From the NCBI GenBank assembly GCA_024516035.1, contig CM044956.1:10470176-10534175 (forward strand): a DNA stretch of 64,000 bases, given 5' to 3'. The position numbers and the translations under genes were made by a program. This stretch comes from Bactericera cockerelli (lineage: Eukaryota > Arthropoda > Insecta > Hemiptera > Triozidae). Under the pieces are notes generated by a model. It searched no databases. It worked only from the letters and a program-made list of their open reading frames with translations, and was not told the DNA's origin. Of this stretch, positions 1 to 10,659 are shown in pieces (within the stretch, counting starts at the first letter, position 1; each line of letters opens with the position of its first letter).

Positions 1-774
1 ACACGGTAGCTACAAAAATCTTGCCATAGCCTGGCTACCCTAAAAAGCACACTGCCAGCGTCGATACCACAGTTCTCACTGTCACTAAAGTAAAGCAACG
101 TCCAGCGAGTTTTGGACTTGGATTAGTTACCATTTTCAAATTTGAACTATCGTGATACTGGGTTATTCCCGGCCCGACCCAGACTGGTTGAGGTTAATGT
201 TGGTAGCAGGTTGGGAAGTTTCCACAGAATGGATGGTCAAACCTCCGTCTTGATACCGCCTTGAAGCGGCGGACTTGTAAAGAGGTCAGTGGTTCTAATT
301 CCAAGTTAAGCAAAAAATTAGTAAAAATATTTTGAGCAATTGTGATATCACGATTGTGATTAACACAAAATGACAACACTAGTTGGGTAGGTGGTACCTA
401 ATGTGTTCTTGTAGCGTTAATACAAACTACGTAAATAGTTAACTTTTTTAAACAATCATTTCCAAAGATCTCATCTTTATACTACACTTTAAGAACAATC
501 TGATTTAGATGCCTTCTCAGATTTCATAACTTTACATCTGTTACTCAATTCTTGTGAGTAGTTTCAATTATTGGTTAGTTATAATTAGAAACTGAATAAG
601 AGTTCAAGTCTTTTTTTCTGATAAACTTACATAAACTATGTTCCTACAATATTATGTCGCTCCGAAAAAAAATCATAGATTTCACCAGCATCAAATTTTC
701 ACATTTTGATGAGCGTTTTGTTGTTACAATAATATTATTATTCTGTGCAACTTGAGTCATTATTTTTCGTATTG
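1..774. repeat. Left arm of a near-perfect inverted repeat
   Basis: This segment is the reverse complement of 7675-8446 (position p pairs with about 8447 minus p). I found only isolated differences, for example near 520 and 610. The left arm starts at or before the window edge. The right arm begins exactly at the 100-N gap, so a scaffolding or haplotype duplication is as likely as a real palindrome. It contains an old 5S-SINE and no convincing gene. Confidence 0.95.
54..274 (+). mobile_element. 5S-SINE, diverged copy in the left arm
   Basis: It opens with GCCAGCGTCGATACCA and the 5S rRNA-like stretch AAGCAACGTCCAGCGAG, followed by the family body with CCCGGCCCGACCCAG and the TGAGGTTAATGTTGGTAGCAG block. 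The tail is diverged after about 265. It is older than the copies at 4172 and 25935. Confidence 0.75.
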
Positions 775-1793
775 TTTTAAATATTGAAATGTAGGTACCT
801 CAAGAACTGACTCGATCATGGAATCCAATAATTATTTCTAGCCCATGTAGTTCATCTCATAAAACCAGTAGGTGTATATTTATTTTTTTAGCTGAGTAAA
901 AAAAATAGTTCTAAAGATTAATTTTTATTTGCGACAAAATGACCATTTGATTTTTATTTTTAGTGTACTAATTTTTTATTAAGTAGTAAATTTGTTATTA
1001 CTTGTTTTTTTTTCAAAAGCGCTCAGTTTTATTTATTTTAAGATTTTTATATAAATGAAAAAATAACCTAACGACGGAAGTCGTATATCCTTAATATCGC
1101 AGTAAAATGTTTTGAAATGAACAACTTGAGCTTTACTAGATACAATCTCAAGGAAAATGTAGGGTCGCAAAATGAGAAAGACTTTCATAAATAATCGAGG
1201 CAGATAGAATTGTAATCTATTTTTTTTTTTTTTTTTTTTTTTTAATTTTTTTTTTAATTTTTTTTTTTTAACAACTTACAACAACATACAAGATACTTAA
1301 CCTACAGTAGGTGTTGTATAATATTTTGGAGTCTGATTCAGTGAAGGCAAATGCTCAAATTGGAGATCAATTCTTTTGGTAAAATTTAATGTTAGCTTAA
1401 ATTTAATTGTTTTTCTTTTTGCTTACCGTCTCTAAAACCTCACACGGTTGTTTGTATAAATTATTATTTTTTTGTACGCACGAAACCATCTCGGTCGAGA
1501 AAATTTGGCTTTTTTTCGTAAGAATTTCTTTACTTTTCATTCACAGAAAACTTTTTTTCCTTTTTAATTTTCAGTTCAAATTTACTGGCGGAATCCATAG
1601 AGGTGGATGCGTCCGAAAGCTTACTCTCCATAGTACAGAGCTTTCGCCAGGATAGTAGTAACCCGAGCTCGGGATATTATGATCGACAGATAGATGAAAG
1701 TTGCATATTTGAGGTAGATTAGAGGGGGATTCATAATTTGCCGATCCAGATTAAATCTATGCGGATTCACTTGTCATAGTATCTACATATGTA
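775..1793. other. Gene-free AT-rich stretch
   Basis: No coding pattern, RNA gene or recognisable element was seen. It holds a long poly-T run interrupted by AA at about 1220-1272. Confidence 0.5.
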
Positions 1794-2161
1794 CAGTAGA
1801 ACCCCGTTATTATGGACTAATTGGGACCAGGGGTAGTTCATAATAGCGGGTTTCAATGTAAAAGTTCATAATATCGGAGTTCCATATAATCATAGGTCAA
1901 AGAAAGGGAAATTAGGCAAATTTTAGACATATTTATGAACGAGCGTACATGTATTTGAATGTTAATTTAAGTACAGATTAGGTATATAAATACCAAATAT
2001 GTATGTACATTGTACATAGACCTATTGTGAGGATCTAAAGAAGTCAGTAATTCTTGAGAAATTAGAGAAAATTTCCAATTCAAAAAAAAAATTGCGGAAA
2101 AAAAAAGTTCCTTTTATAAGAAGTTCATAATATCGGGGTTCATAATAACGGGGTTCTACTA
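1794..2161. mobile_element. Pogo/Tigger-like MITE
   Basis: The left end reads CAGTAGAACCCCGTTATTAT after a TA. The right end is the inverted ATAATAACGGGGTTCTACT followed by A and TA. A second inner repeat, GTTCATAATATCGG, also occurs on both sides. TA duplication and a CAGTRGAACCCCG terminus are typical of pogo/Tigger elements. About 368 bp with no transposase, so non-autonomous. Confidence 0.75.
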
Positions 2162-2163
2162 TA

Positions 2164-3255
2164 TATATGTATACATATATGGAAGCCCCATAACTCAAGG
2201 AATACAAGGAAATAATTCCTTCTATATCATTAGATATTATATCAGCTCGACATTTGAATTTTTATAATCTTTTCTAAGGAACATGTTCGATTGTTCGTTC
2301 ATGACCTCAGAACATAATTATAGGTAGAGGTACCTAGTATTACATTTATATGAATATGTATTGGTTGTTCATTGATTTTTTTTATTTTAATTGTCACATT
2401 TTGGTAAGGTAATTTTTATATCCATTGTTATACTTACGAAAGGAGATGTTTTGAAATCCTCTATTAAACTCGTAGTGAAAGTGTTTTGATTTTAAATCAA
2501 TAAAAAATATTTAAGGATAACATCCATTTTCTGTAGTAAAAAATACCCACTATGAAAGTATACTGGAAAGACTCATTACCCATAGGTATTTATTTGTATA
2601 TTTAAAAATACTAGGTAGGTAATATATCATAATATTTTCATGTATGATTTATTTTCATTTTATTTTTAGCAAAAATTATAAGGACACAATTATTTAATTA
2701 AAATTAATTTTTTACCTTAAAAATGAAATTATTATTTTACTAGAAAATTGTATTTTCCCAAGTTTCTATGAAATAAACAAACAGAACGTACATTTTTTAA
2801 TGACAGAAACTAATAGGGTTCTTACTTTCAATAAGGTCAATAAGGCATTAGACCTGACCACTCTTCAACCAGAAATGTTATTTTTTCTCAATTTCGAAAA
2901 AACCGACCGAAAAAAAAGCAGATTGTGAGAAAATAAACTCAGTGACCTATTTCACGTCTTTGTTTTTGGTAGAATTAAAAAGAAAGAGAGAGAGAGAAAA
3001 ACACATGATAAATAAATAAATAATGTAAATTGTACATTTTAATGAGATCAATAGATTATAATTTTATTGAAACATTATAAAATTAAGAAAAAAGCTCCAT
3101 CACTTCTTCAAAATCCATCACTTCTTCAAGAGTAAGTACCCAAAACACTGGCAGGGTTCCTACGTTTTTTAATAGATTGTGGAAAATCAAAAAAGGTTCT
3201 TTGGTAAATAGGTATCACACAACTACCTACAAAAAATATTAGATATCAATTTGTG
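2164..3255. other. Gene-free AT-rich stretch
   Basis: Long A/T runs and short direct repeats only (for example two CCATCACTTCTTCAA words at 3098-3130). No gene or element was recognised. Confidence 0.45.
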
Positions 3256-3261
3256 CACATC

Positions 3262-3400
3262 AGTCGTGAATTTTTCCTCAAAAATTTGATTTTGCGACCA
3301 CATAATAATAAGACTCTAACGGTTAGGTGGTATAGAAAATGCTTTGACTATTAACCTCGTCTGGTAGTATAACCTTCCACTGAAGAGTATTATTATTTTA
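3262..3400 (+). mobile_element. SINE-5, 5'-truncated body
   Basis: It matches the SINE-5 body seen at 15043 and 34131: GAATTTTTCCTCA, then GACCACATAATAATAAGACTC, GGTTAGGTGGTA, AACCTCGTCTGG and a terminal TTATTATT tail. The tRNA-like head is missing. Confidence 0.7.
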
Positions 3401-3639
3401 CTCTGACCAGTATTGAACCCGGGATATTCACGTTCACAGGCTGGTTGAAGTTAATGTTCGTAGCTGGGACAGCTTACCAACGAATAAAATGTGAACATAG
3501 CCGACTTCGAAAGCGCAGTTTAACCCTTCAAAGCATGTAACATGTAATAGGCACTACGACTTGAGAGTTTCCTTAGTCCAGCATTTGTGCTGTCCCAAAT
3601 GCCGACCCCAAGTAAGTTTGGGAAAAGGAGAAGTGAAAA

Positions 3640-3765
3640 AAGAAGTAGAATATGTGGTTCAAGTGTCAAAAAAATTAAGAAAAATTCGTGCATTAAATTC
3701 ACAGTGGGGTTCGAACCAACGGGTCCCAGCGCTCCCATGCAGACTATCGCATTGACCAATGCTGT
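3640..3765 (-). mobile_element. tRNA-like SINE head on the minus strand
   Basis: The minus strand shows a B-box-like GGTTCGAACCCCACTGTG after an anticodon-arm-like stretch, and then AATTTAATGCACGAATTTTT, similar to the SINE-5 head-to-body junction. It is diverged, so the family assignment is tentative. Confidence 0.45.
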
Positions 3766-3850
3766 TGGTATCCAGGGCTTGGTTCGGGTGGGGATACCCA
3801 CTCGACCCAAAATGCTGCCTATTGCCCACCCAACACTAACGCATCCAGAG

Positions 3851-4165
3851 AACGATTAGCTCAGTGGTAAGATACTCACTTGCCATGGAGAAGGTCCCGG
3901 GTTCAAACCTCCAAGCTGACAAAAAATGTCTTTTAAAATTTTGGTTACAGTTGTTTGTAAGGGATACCTTCTGGTGCGCTCGTGGTGACCTAGCACCTAA
4001 ACAGGAGGTATTGTGTCACTTCCCGCCCATCAGAGGGTAGGCATGCTACGGGATGGGTAAGTTACAACAGAGACCACAAGTAGTGTCTAAAGTCGCTACT
4101 GTTTCATGGCTACGAAATAAAATACAAAGCTGTGAAACACCCATCTTTAATAAAAATAAATAACA
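3851..4165 (+). mobile_element. SINE-1 copy
   Basis: It starts with a tRNA-Gly-like A box (ATTAGCTCAGTGG), the CTTGCCATG anticodon region and the B box GGGTTCAAACC. The body includes TTGTTTGTAAGGGATACCTTC, GCCCATCAGAGGG and the end TTTCATGGCTACGAAATAAA. It abuts a 5S-SINE at 4172. Confidence 0.85.
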
Positions 4166-4171
4166 ACCTAA

Positions 4172-4404
4172 GCCAGCGTCGATGGCGCGTTGAATTCACC
4201 GGTTCTCGTTGAATCACCAAAGTTAAGCAACGTCCAGCGAGGTGAAGACTTCGTGATGCTGGTGGCATTCCGGCCCAACCCAGGCTGGGTGAGGTTAATG
4301 TGGGTAGCAGGTTTGTGAGTTTCCTGCGAATGGAGGGTAACACCCCCGTTGTGATATGACCATGCAGTTGACAGCGACGTTAAAAACCAAAAAAAAAAAA
4401 AAAA
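4172..4404 (+). mobile_element. 5S-SINE copy
   Basis: The head GCCAGCGTCGATGGCGCGTT, followed by CACCGGTTCTCGTTGAATCA and AAGTTAAGCAACGTCCAGCG, follows 5S rRNA. The segment between the C box and GGTGAAGACT is partly deleted. The body has GGCTGGGTGAGGTTAATG and GATATGACCATGCAGTTGAC, and it ends in poly-A then AATAATAAT. Confidence 0.85.
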
Positions 4405-4423
4405 TAATAATAATAATAACAAC

Positions 4424-5667
4424 CTAGTGAATATCCAAGGTGTCCGAGATCCAATCCATGTACCGGGAGAGCCTCGTGTAGAGGCCGGGGAGTCTGGGCC
4501 TCGCGCATCCTATGCCCGTGGACACCAGGCCCACCACCTGAGCCTCGCCAGGGCCGGACAGCATCAGCGGGCCCCCACTGTCCGCCTGTGAGAGAAAACA
4601 CAAATGCAACAGTCAGTCCCGGTAGGGTAGGGTCTGGCCTGTGAGAGAAAACACAAATGCAACAGTCAGTCCCGGTAGGGTAGGGTCTGGCCTGTGAGAG
4701 AAAGCACAAATGCAACAGTCAGTCCCGGTAGGGTAGGGTCTGGCCTGTGAGAGAAAACACCAATTCAACAGTCAGTCCCAGTAGGGTCAAGGCGTCCGTC
4801 GGTCTGGTTATTCAGAGGTCGCGATTTCGAAACCCTACCGGGGCATGACTAGTTATTATAGTTGTCCTCCCACTTTTTGTCAACATAATGTAATACGTCT
4901 TGCTCTTACTGTTGGAATAATAGGACTCATTGGGAAGTATAGTATAAATCTTAATTGGGAAGTATAAATAAGGCGATATTCCTATATCCGCAGCATATAG
5001 GCGATCTTTTAAGTGTCCCTGACCCCCAGCTCATAACTCGCACACATCTGAGACTCCCGCACACGCATCCTCCTCCCTTCCACATACCCGCAGGCTTGAT
5101 AACTCACCCAGCAAGCATCCCTGCCCCCCTGCTCATAGCCCGCACACATCTGAGACTCCCGCACACTCATCCTCCTCCCTTCCACATACCCGCAGGCTTA
5201 ATAACTCACCCAGTAAGCATCCCTGCCCCCCTGCTCATAGCCCGCACACATCTGAGACTCCCGCACACTCATCCTCCTCCCTTCCACATACCCGCAGGCT
5301 TAATAACTCACCCAGCAAGCATCCCTGCCCCCCTGCTCATAGCCCGCACACATCTGAGACTCCCGCACACTCATCCTCCTCCCTTCCACATACCCGCAGG
5401 CTTCATAACTCACCCAGCAAGCATCCCTGCCCCCCAGCTCATAGCCCGCACACATCTGAGACTCCCGCACACTCATCCTCCTCCCTTCCACATACCCGCA
5501 GGCTTAATAACTCACCCAGCAAGCATCCCTGCCCCCCCGCTCATAGCCCGCACACATCTGAGACTCCCGCACACTGATCTTCTTGCCCTCAGCCAGGTAC
5601 CACTCCTGACAGCGCTGGTTGCTCAGGATGGACAGGTCGACTTTCTGCAGGATGTTGGACCTCTTGC
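4424..5667 (-). CDS. Trypsin-like serine protease, last two exons
   Basis: This is the C-terminal end of a secreted S1A (chymotrypsin-fold) protease. Exon 5516-5667 (minus) encodes a segment with MCAGYE and ends at GGRDACW on a GTGAGT donor. Exon 4424-4585 starts after an AG acceptor with ADSGGPLM and ends with [13 protein letters not shown] and a TAG stop. The catalytic Ser is in DSGGP. Asp six residues before it (DACWADS) predicts trypsin-like cleavage after Lys/Arg. The oxyanion position is Ala, not Gly, and the usual SWG reads STG, so activity may be altered. The His and Asp catalytic residues would lie in exons beyond the LINE and gap. Both ends of the intron between these exons are tandemly amplified. 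Confidence 0.85.
4586..4792 (-). repeat. 53-bp tandem array copying the 3' splice site (4 acceptors)
   Basis: The unit repeats at exact 53-bp steps: the motif CCTGTGAGAGAAA starts at 4585, 4638, 4691 and 4744. On the gene's strand each unit ends in TGTTTTCTCTCACAG followed by G, a complete polypyrimidine tract and AG acceptor. The array lies directly against the exon with the catalytic Ser. The most upstream copy is the most diverged. Confidence 0.92.
4788..4985 (+). mobile_element. SINE-2 copy inside the protease intron
   Basis: The B-box-like end of the head (GATTTCGAAACCCTACCGGG) is followed by ATGTAATACGTCTTGCTCTTACTG and GTATAAATAAGGCGATATT. It fills the space between the acceptor array and the donor array. 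The 5' part of the head is eroded. Confidence 0.7.
5011..5575 (-). repeat. 102-bp tandem array copying exon end plus 5' splice site
   Basis: GCTCATA recurs at 5029, 5131, 5233, 5335, 5437 and 5539, an exact 102-bp period. On the minus strand each complete unit carries about 21 codons of protease exon ([13 protein letters not shown] to DACW), a GTGAGTTAT donor and about 40 bases of intron. Five donors are present (around 5101, 5203, 5305, 5407, 5511); the one at 5511-5515 belongs to the real exon. Because 102 is a multiple of 3, spurious long open frames occur on both strands. One copy lacks the usual in-frame TAA after the donor. Confidence 0.93.
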
Positions 5668-5705
5668 CTGCGTGGGGAGAGAGAATAAGCGGGAGGTGTC
5701 AAGTC

Positions 5706-7574
5706 TTTTTTTTTTTTTTTTTTTTAATAAATGTTTAATAGTCTTTATTTGAAAATAATATTACATGCATACATAGTAGGTATAACAGTCAGTTCCAGTT
5801 TACAATCTAATAACTTTGACTGACAGAAAAAAGAGAAAATAAGTAGTAACTAGGTAATTAAGTATCTAAGGTTTGAATATATTAGGAAAATTTTAAACAA
5901 AAACCTAAATAGGTTTGGGTGGTAAGTATCTAATAGGTTTGGGTGTTTTGAATGTACCATAACTGGTAGTGCTACTGGTACTTAGGTAGCTATTGATAAT
6001 TATTGTCAATACATAAAGTTACAAGGTAAGATGAGTATCTACTAGATTACGTTTAGAAAGGAGTAGTGAGCAATAAAGTATGATATTCATGATATCCGTA
6101 CTGGGTTTCAAAGTGAATGTTGTGATGCTACTCAAACTTGATTTAATTTTTTCTTTACTGGACTTTGGACTCGAACCACCGTCCATCTCCTTAAGAATCT
6201 AGATAACATAATATTAAATTAGTGTATTATGTAGGAGTCTCTTATATTTAATTTTATTCGGTATTCTATAAGAGAGAAGTTTATTTAACACAGGAATTTT
6301 AGATTTTTTTAATTTATTGTAAAAGTTAATGTTGAGTTTTTTGGTGAAATCAGATAGGTATGGGACTTTAGATTCTTCATGTAGAATTGAGATTTTTGTA
6401 TTTCTTCTTCGTTTTAATGCTATCCGAAGGGCTTTATTTTGTAAAACTTGGAGACTTTTGACTTTGGTGTTACAGATAGTATTCCAGGCGGGGCATGCGT
6501 ACGTGATCACGGGTCGTAAACAAGATTTATAAAGGAGAATTTTATTTTTTATGCTCAATTTAGACTTATAATTGAATATAGGGTATAGGGTATTTAAGGC
6601 TGCAAAATATTTCTTTTTAATATGATGCATGTGTGATGTGTATGTTAGTTTAGAATCTAGGTAGACCCCTAGATACTTAACTTCTTTTTTTATAGCTACA
6701 TCAGTGTTAAATACATGTATAGAGCGGGGTAGTAAGGGTCTCCTGCGAGTAAAGATGATGGCCTCAGTTTTATCAGGGTTAATTTTAATGCGCCATTTGC
6801 TAAAGTACCTGTAATAACGATTAGAACATTGTTTTAGTCTATTTATGATAGTGTCGATTCTCCAGGAAGAAGTAAACATTGCCGTATCGTCAGCGAAAGC
6901 TGCGTCAGGCACAAATTTATGTTTAGGGGCGTCGTGGGTGAAGAAAATGTAAAGTTTTGGCCCGACTAGGCTCCCCTGGGGCACTCCGGCTGCAATTTTT
7001 TTAGGGCTAGAAAGGGTACTATGACCAAATGGTAGGGTAAGGTTAGAATTATTGAGAATTTGGTCAGTAGAGACAAAGGTAGCATTCCCTGAGTTGTGTG
7101 AATCAATGCAGACACGAAGTCTTCGATTGGTAAGATAGGAATGAAAAATAAGTATTAGGTAATTAGGACAGTGCGTTGTTATTAGTTTATAAATAAGTCC
7201 ATTGTGCCAAACTGAGTCAAAACAACGTTGGATGTCGAGTAGGATCATGCCAGTGTGTTTTTTCAAGTTAAAATTAGAGATAATATGATCAGCAATACGT
7301 GATATTTGGCCCACCGTGGAACGGTTTTGCCTAAAACCAAATTGTTCGTCGGCAAGAAGTTTTTCTCTCTCCAAGAACAAATCAAATCGACTTAAAATAA
7401 CCTTTTCTAAAATTTTGCTAAGGATGCACAGTAAACTAATGGGTCTATAGGACTCTGCTTTGTGTGGCGACTTGGCCGGTTTTACTATGGCTATAACTTT
7501 GGAGGTTTTCCAAAGTATTGGGAAATGGCCGATATTTAAAATTTGGTTAAAAATATCTCTTAAAATTGTGACAC
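5706..7574 (-). mobile_element. Jockey-type LINE, 5' end lost in gap
   Basis: A poly-A tail (plus-strand T run at 5706-5726) marks the 3' end. About 490 bp of 3' UTR precedes the reverse transcriptase frame at 6214-7574, which runs into the 100-N gap. The insertion lies upstream of the protease exon at 5667. No target duplication can be checked because the 5' end is missing. Confidence 0.85.
6214..7574 (-). CDS. Non-LTR reverse transcriptase (Jockey-like), partial
   Basis: It encodes the reverse transcriptase that copies the LINE RNA at its target. Visible are the fingers region with ESYRPISLL, the template-contact QFGFR, ILLDIQRCFDSVWH (first catalytic Asp), AGVPQGSLVGP and the catalytic AFADDTAMF, then YLGVYLDSKLTY and a thumb with RPVITYACPAWN. 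The frame is open to the gap and ends at TAA at 6214. The endonuclease half and ORF1 are not in the window. No frameshift was seen in the visible part. Confidence 0.9.
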
Positions 7575-7674
7575 NNNNNNNNNNNNNNNNNNNNNNNNNN
7601 NNNNNNNNNNNNNNNNNNNNNNNNNNNNNNNNNNNNNNNNNNNNNNNNNNNNNNNNNNNNNNNNNNNNNNNNNN
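7575..7674. other. Assembly gap, 100 N
   Basis: Exactly 100 N, the conventional size for a gap of unknown length. The LINE is cut on the left side and the inverted-repeat arm begins on the right side. Confidence 0.99.
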
Positions 7675-8446
7675 ATACGAAAAATAATGACTCAAGTTGC
7701 ACAGAATAATAATATTATTGTAACAACAAAACGCTCATCAAAATGTGAAAATTTGATGCTGGTGAAATCTATGATTTTTTTTCGGAGCGACATAATATTG
7801 TAGGAACATAGTTTATGTAAGTTTATCAGAAAAAAAGACTTGAACTGTTATTCAGTTTCTAATTATAACTAACCAATAATTGAAACTACTCACAAGAATT
7901 GAGTAACAGATGTAAAGTTATGAAATCTGAAAAGGCATCTAAATCAGATTGTTCTTAAAGTGTAGTATAAAGATGAGATCTTTGGAAATGATTGTTTAAA
8001 AAAGTTAACTATTTACGTAGTTTGTATTAACGCTACAAGAACACATTAGGTACCACCTACCCAACTAGTGTTGTCATTTTGTGTTAATCACAATCGTGAT
8101 ATCACAATTGCTCAAAATATTTTTACTAATTTTTTGCTTAACTTGGAATTAGAACCACTGACCTCTTTACAAGTCCGCCGCTTCAAGGCGGTATCAAGAC
8201 GGAGGTTTGACCATCCATTCTGTGGAAACTTCCCAACCTGCTACCAACATTAACCTCAACCAGTCTGGGTCGGGCCGGGAATAACCCAGTATCACGATAG
8301 TTCAAATTTGAAAATGGTAACTAATCCAAGTCCAAAACTCGCTGGACGTTGCTTTACTTTAGTGACAGTGAGAACTGTGGTATCGACGCTGGCAGTGTGC
8401 TTTTTAGGGTAGCCAGGCTATGGCAAGATTTTTGTAGCTACCGTGT
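7675..8446. repeat. Right arm of the inverted repeat
   Basis: Reverse complement of 1-774 with only a few substitutions. Its outer end near 8446 pairs with the first base of the window, so the left arm could extend further upstream. Confidence 0.95.
8173..8393 (-). mobile_element. 5S-SINE, diverged copy in the right arm
   Basis: Mirror copy of the element at 54-274, with the same TGCTACCAACATTAACCTCA and CGCTGGACGTTGCTTTACTT blocks on the minus strand. Confidence 0.75.
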
Positions 8447-8822
8447 GGGAAACCACCCTGTTGTTTTTTTGAGTATATGTATTTTAGATTAGAAGATAGT
8501 ATTTTTTTGACAGTATTTTTTTACAAATAAGATCGGATCATATCAAAAATTACGAGTCAATCTGAGGAAAAGTTCAGATTTTTTCCTGCATAATCCAGTC
8601 TAAACTCAACACAAAAGTTTTCATATTAAGTATAGGTATCTAGTTACTTCACTTTGAGAACAACTGAAACTATATTAGGCTATCTAGCTAATCATCTAGC
8701 AATGTTTCGTTATAAACAACATGTTATTCAATAATTTATACATAATATACTACAAATAACAAAGATATACCCACTTTATTTTCGTAGCCATCGATGTGGT
8801 CCTGACAGCGGACAAAACTTAC

Positions 8823-9012
8823 TGAACCGAAACAGCTGTCTTTGGGATGCGCGGAGTTTCGAGTGCCATCATCGCAGTAAAAGCATGGTCCACACATTCC
8901 AATCTCTTATTCAGAAAAGCATCCCTCTGAACGTTTTCCTGAAGGTATTGGATTAAAGAATAACTTTTCTGTCTTTCCATGAATTCCGTTGAATATTCGT
9001 CTTCGTTTTGAG
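8823..9012 (-). CDS. Possible exon, unknown protein
   Basis: A 60-odd-codon open frame on the minus strand encodes an acidic then leucine-containing segment with SYSLIQYLQENVQRDAFLN and ECVDHAFTAMMALE. It ends at a good donor (GTAAGTTTT, just below 8823). It could be the next exon of the zinc-finger membrane gene: a weak AG at about 8972 would give the right phase after exon 10660-10803. The acceptor is poor, so this is uncertain. I do not recognise the protein. Confidence 0.4.
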
Positions 9013-9289
9013 AGAATGTCACATTTTTGTTTTACTTCCTATAATTCGGATAGTTTCTAATATTATAATTAGGAAGTATCGTGTTCATTTTTGTAATTTT
9101 AATTTATGTAATTTCTATGTATCTAAATAAATAGACATCAATAAATAGACATACAATAACATTTCCATCTGTCGTTTAGGCGTTGTCTAAAAAACGACTG
9201 TTTCGCCCGACTAATTCATAGATGTCGTGATTGCTTTGCTTCTGTCTTTTTCTATTTGGTCGATTTCCTTGACACAGGTGGGTCTGTTA

Positions 9290-9441
9290 TAGTTGTTCTG
9301 GGAACATAGGTGGTTCTATCATAGTATTGTTCTGGGAACACAGGTGGTTCTATCATAGTATTGTTCTGGGAACACAGGTGGTTCTATCATAGTATTGTTC
9401 TGGCAACACAGGTGGTTCTATCATAGTATTGTTCTGGGACT
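9290..9441. repeat. 34-bp tandem repeat, about 4.5 copies
   Basis: The unit contains TGTTCTGGGAACACAGGTGG and TTCTATCATAGTAT. On the minus strand each unit ends TGTGTTCCCAG then AAC, which resembles an acceptor, but the pyrimidine tract is weak and no exon is established here. Confidence 0.85.
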
Positions 9442-10099
9442 GACTTCCGGCCGGGTCGACATCGTTCAATAGTATGTGATTTATCGATCATGTTCATACA
9501 CAAATATCGTCTACAAAATAAATCACTAAATTCTACTCGTACGATTGTAACAACTAGAAATAAAACAAAACAGTACCAGAATAAATTAGTTCTAAATAAA
9601 AACTAAGATAATATTGTCATTATTGAAATTCACTAGTTGCTAGTTAATATCAAAATAAAAATCTAAACCAAATTTGAACAAAGCGGGAATGAGGAAAAAC
9701 TATCCTTGGGATGGATAATTTACTAACTAATGTCATCTGTTGGTAACTAATATCAGCTGTTGGTAATACATTCTATGAAAGTATTACGGACCTATTTGTT
9801 TTCTTAAAATTATTCTTTGTCTAAGATAAAGTAAGTAAAGTTTAATCTAATCATATTTCTAGCTGGAGAAAACCCATAAAAAATTATATTTTGCATTTCG
9901 TAAAAAAAATCTCGATCTTGCGAAAAATTCAGTGAACATAATGTATACTAGGTAAATAATATAAATTATATAAAAAAAACCTATTTGCGACTTAAAGATT
10001 TAACCTCACCCAGCCTGCGTGGAGCCGGGAATAGCATAAAGTAGACTGCCATTATGTGACCATGTATGGATTCGAAACCACAACGGTACCAAGGATGAG
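9442..10099. other. Gene-free AT-rich stretch
   Basis: No open frame or RNA gene was supported. A short piece near 10008-10035 resembles the middle of a 5S-SINE on the minus strand but is too short to call. Confidence 0.4.
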
Positions 10100-10101
10100 T
10101 C

Positions 10102-10222
10102 TGTTTCACAGGCTTCTTAATTTCGTAGCCATGAAACAGCAGCTCCTTTAAATGCTTGTGTTCTGTGTAGCTTGCCCAAACTAAATTATGCCACCTCTCA
10201 AATGGGCAAATGACTTATGACC
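10102..10222 (-). mobile_element. SINE-1 3'-end fragment
   Basis: The minus strand reads through the SINE-1 end: TTTCGTAGCCATGAAACAG on plus, then TGTGTAGCTTGCCC. The head is absent. Confidence 0.6.
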
Positions 10223-10361
10223 GGTTCTACAGATCTTGAAAAACACCTAAAAAACACGAAACCGGGGATTGGGAACGTTAACTATCGTTCGTCAAAAAGA
10301 TTCGTCAAATTAGCGCTAGTGCAGTACAACTTCTCACTTTTCTGTTTATACTGATTAAAAT

Positions 10362-10503
10362 AGAAAGGTTAGTGGATGACATGGATTTTCAGAACTATTA
10401 CCTGCTGATGAGAGCAAATAAGCTCGAAACACCTGTCTAGGTATGTTCTGATATTCATGTACATCTAATACAACTTCTCACTTTTCTGTTTATACTGATA
10501 TAC
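10362..10503 (+). repeat. Dispersed repeat shared with 46165-46327
   Basis: GATTAAAATAGAAAGGTTAG, ACTATTACCTGCTGATGAGA, AATAAGCTCGAAACA and TGTTCTGATATTCATGTACA occur in the same order at 46165, with a further partial copy near 58428-58480. No terminal inverted repeat was seen. The family is not identified. Confidence 0.7.
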
Positions 10504-10659
10504 TGACACAGTGAATCGAGGGTTTTGCTCGCCAAACCAAGGTGGTTTTTAGGTGTTTTTCAAGATCTGTAACCGAGGTGGTTTTTAGGTGTTTTTCAAG
10601 ATCGGTAGAACCGGTCATTATAATTTTATTTGACGGCTCGTGCAGCTGGCAGGACTTAC

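Noticed and set aside
4955..5752. A 265-codon plus-strand open frame with 34-residue repeats
   Set aside because: It is a by-product of the 102-bp array (a multiple of 3), which is antisense to the protease exon end. No splice or start signals support it.
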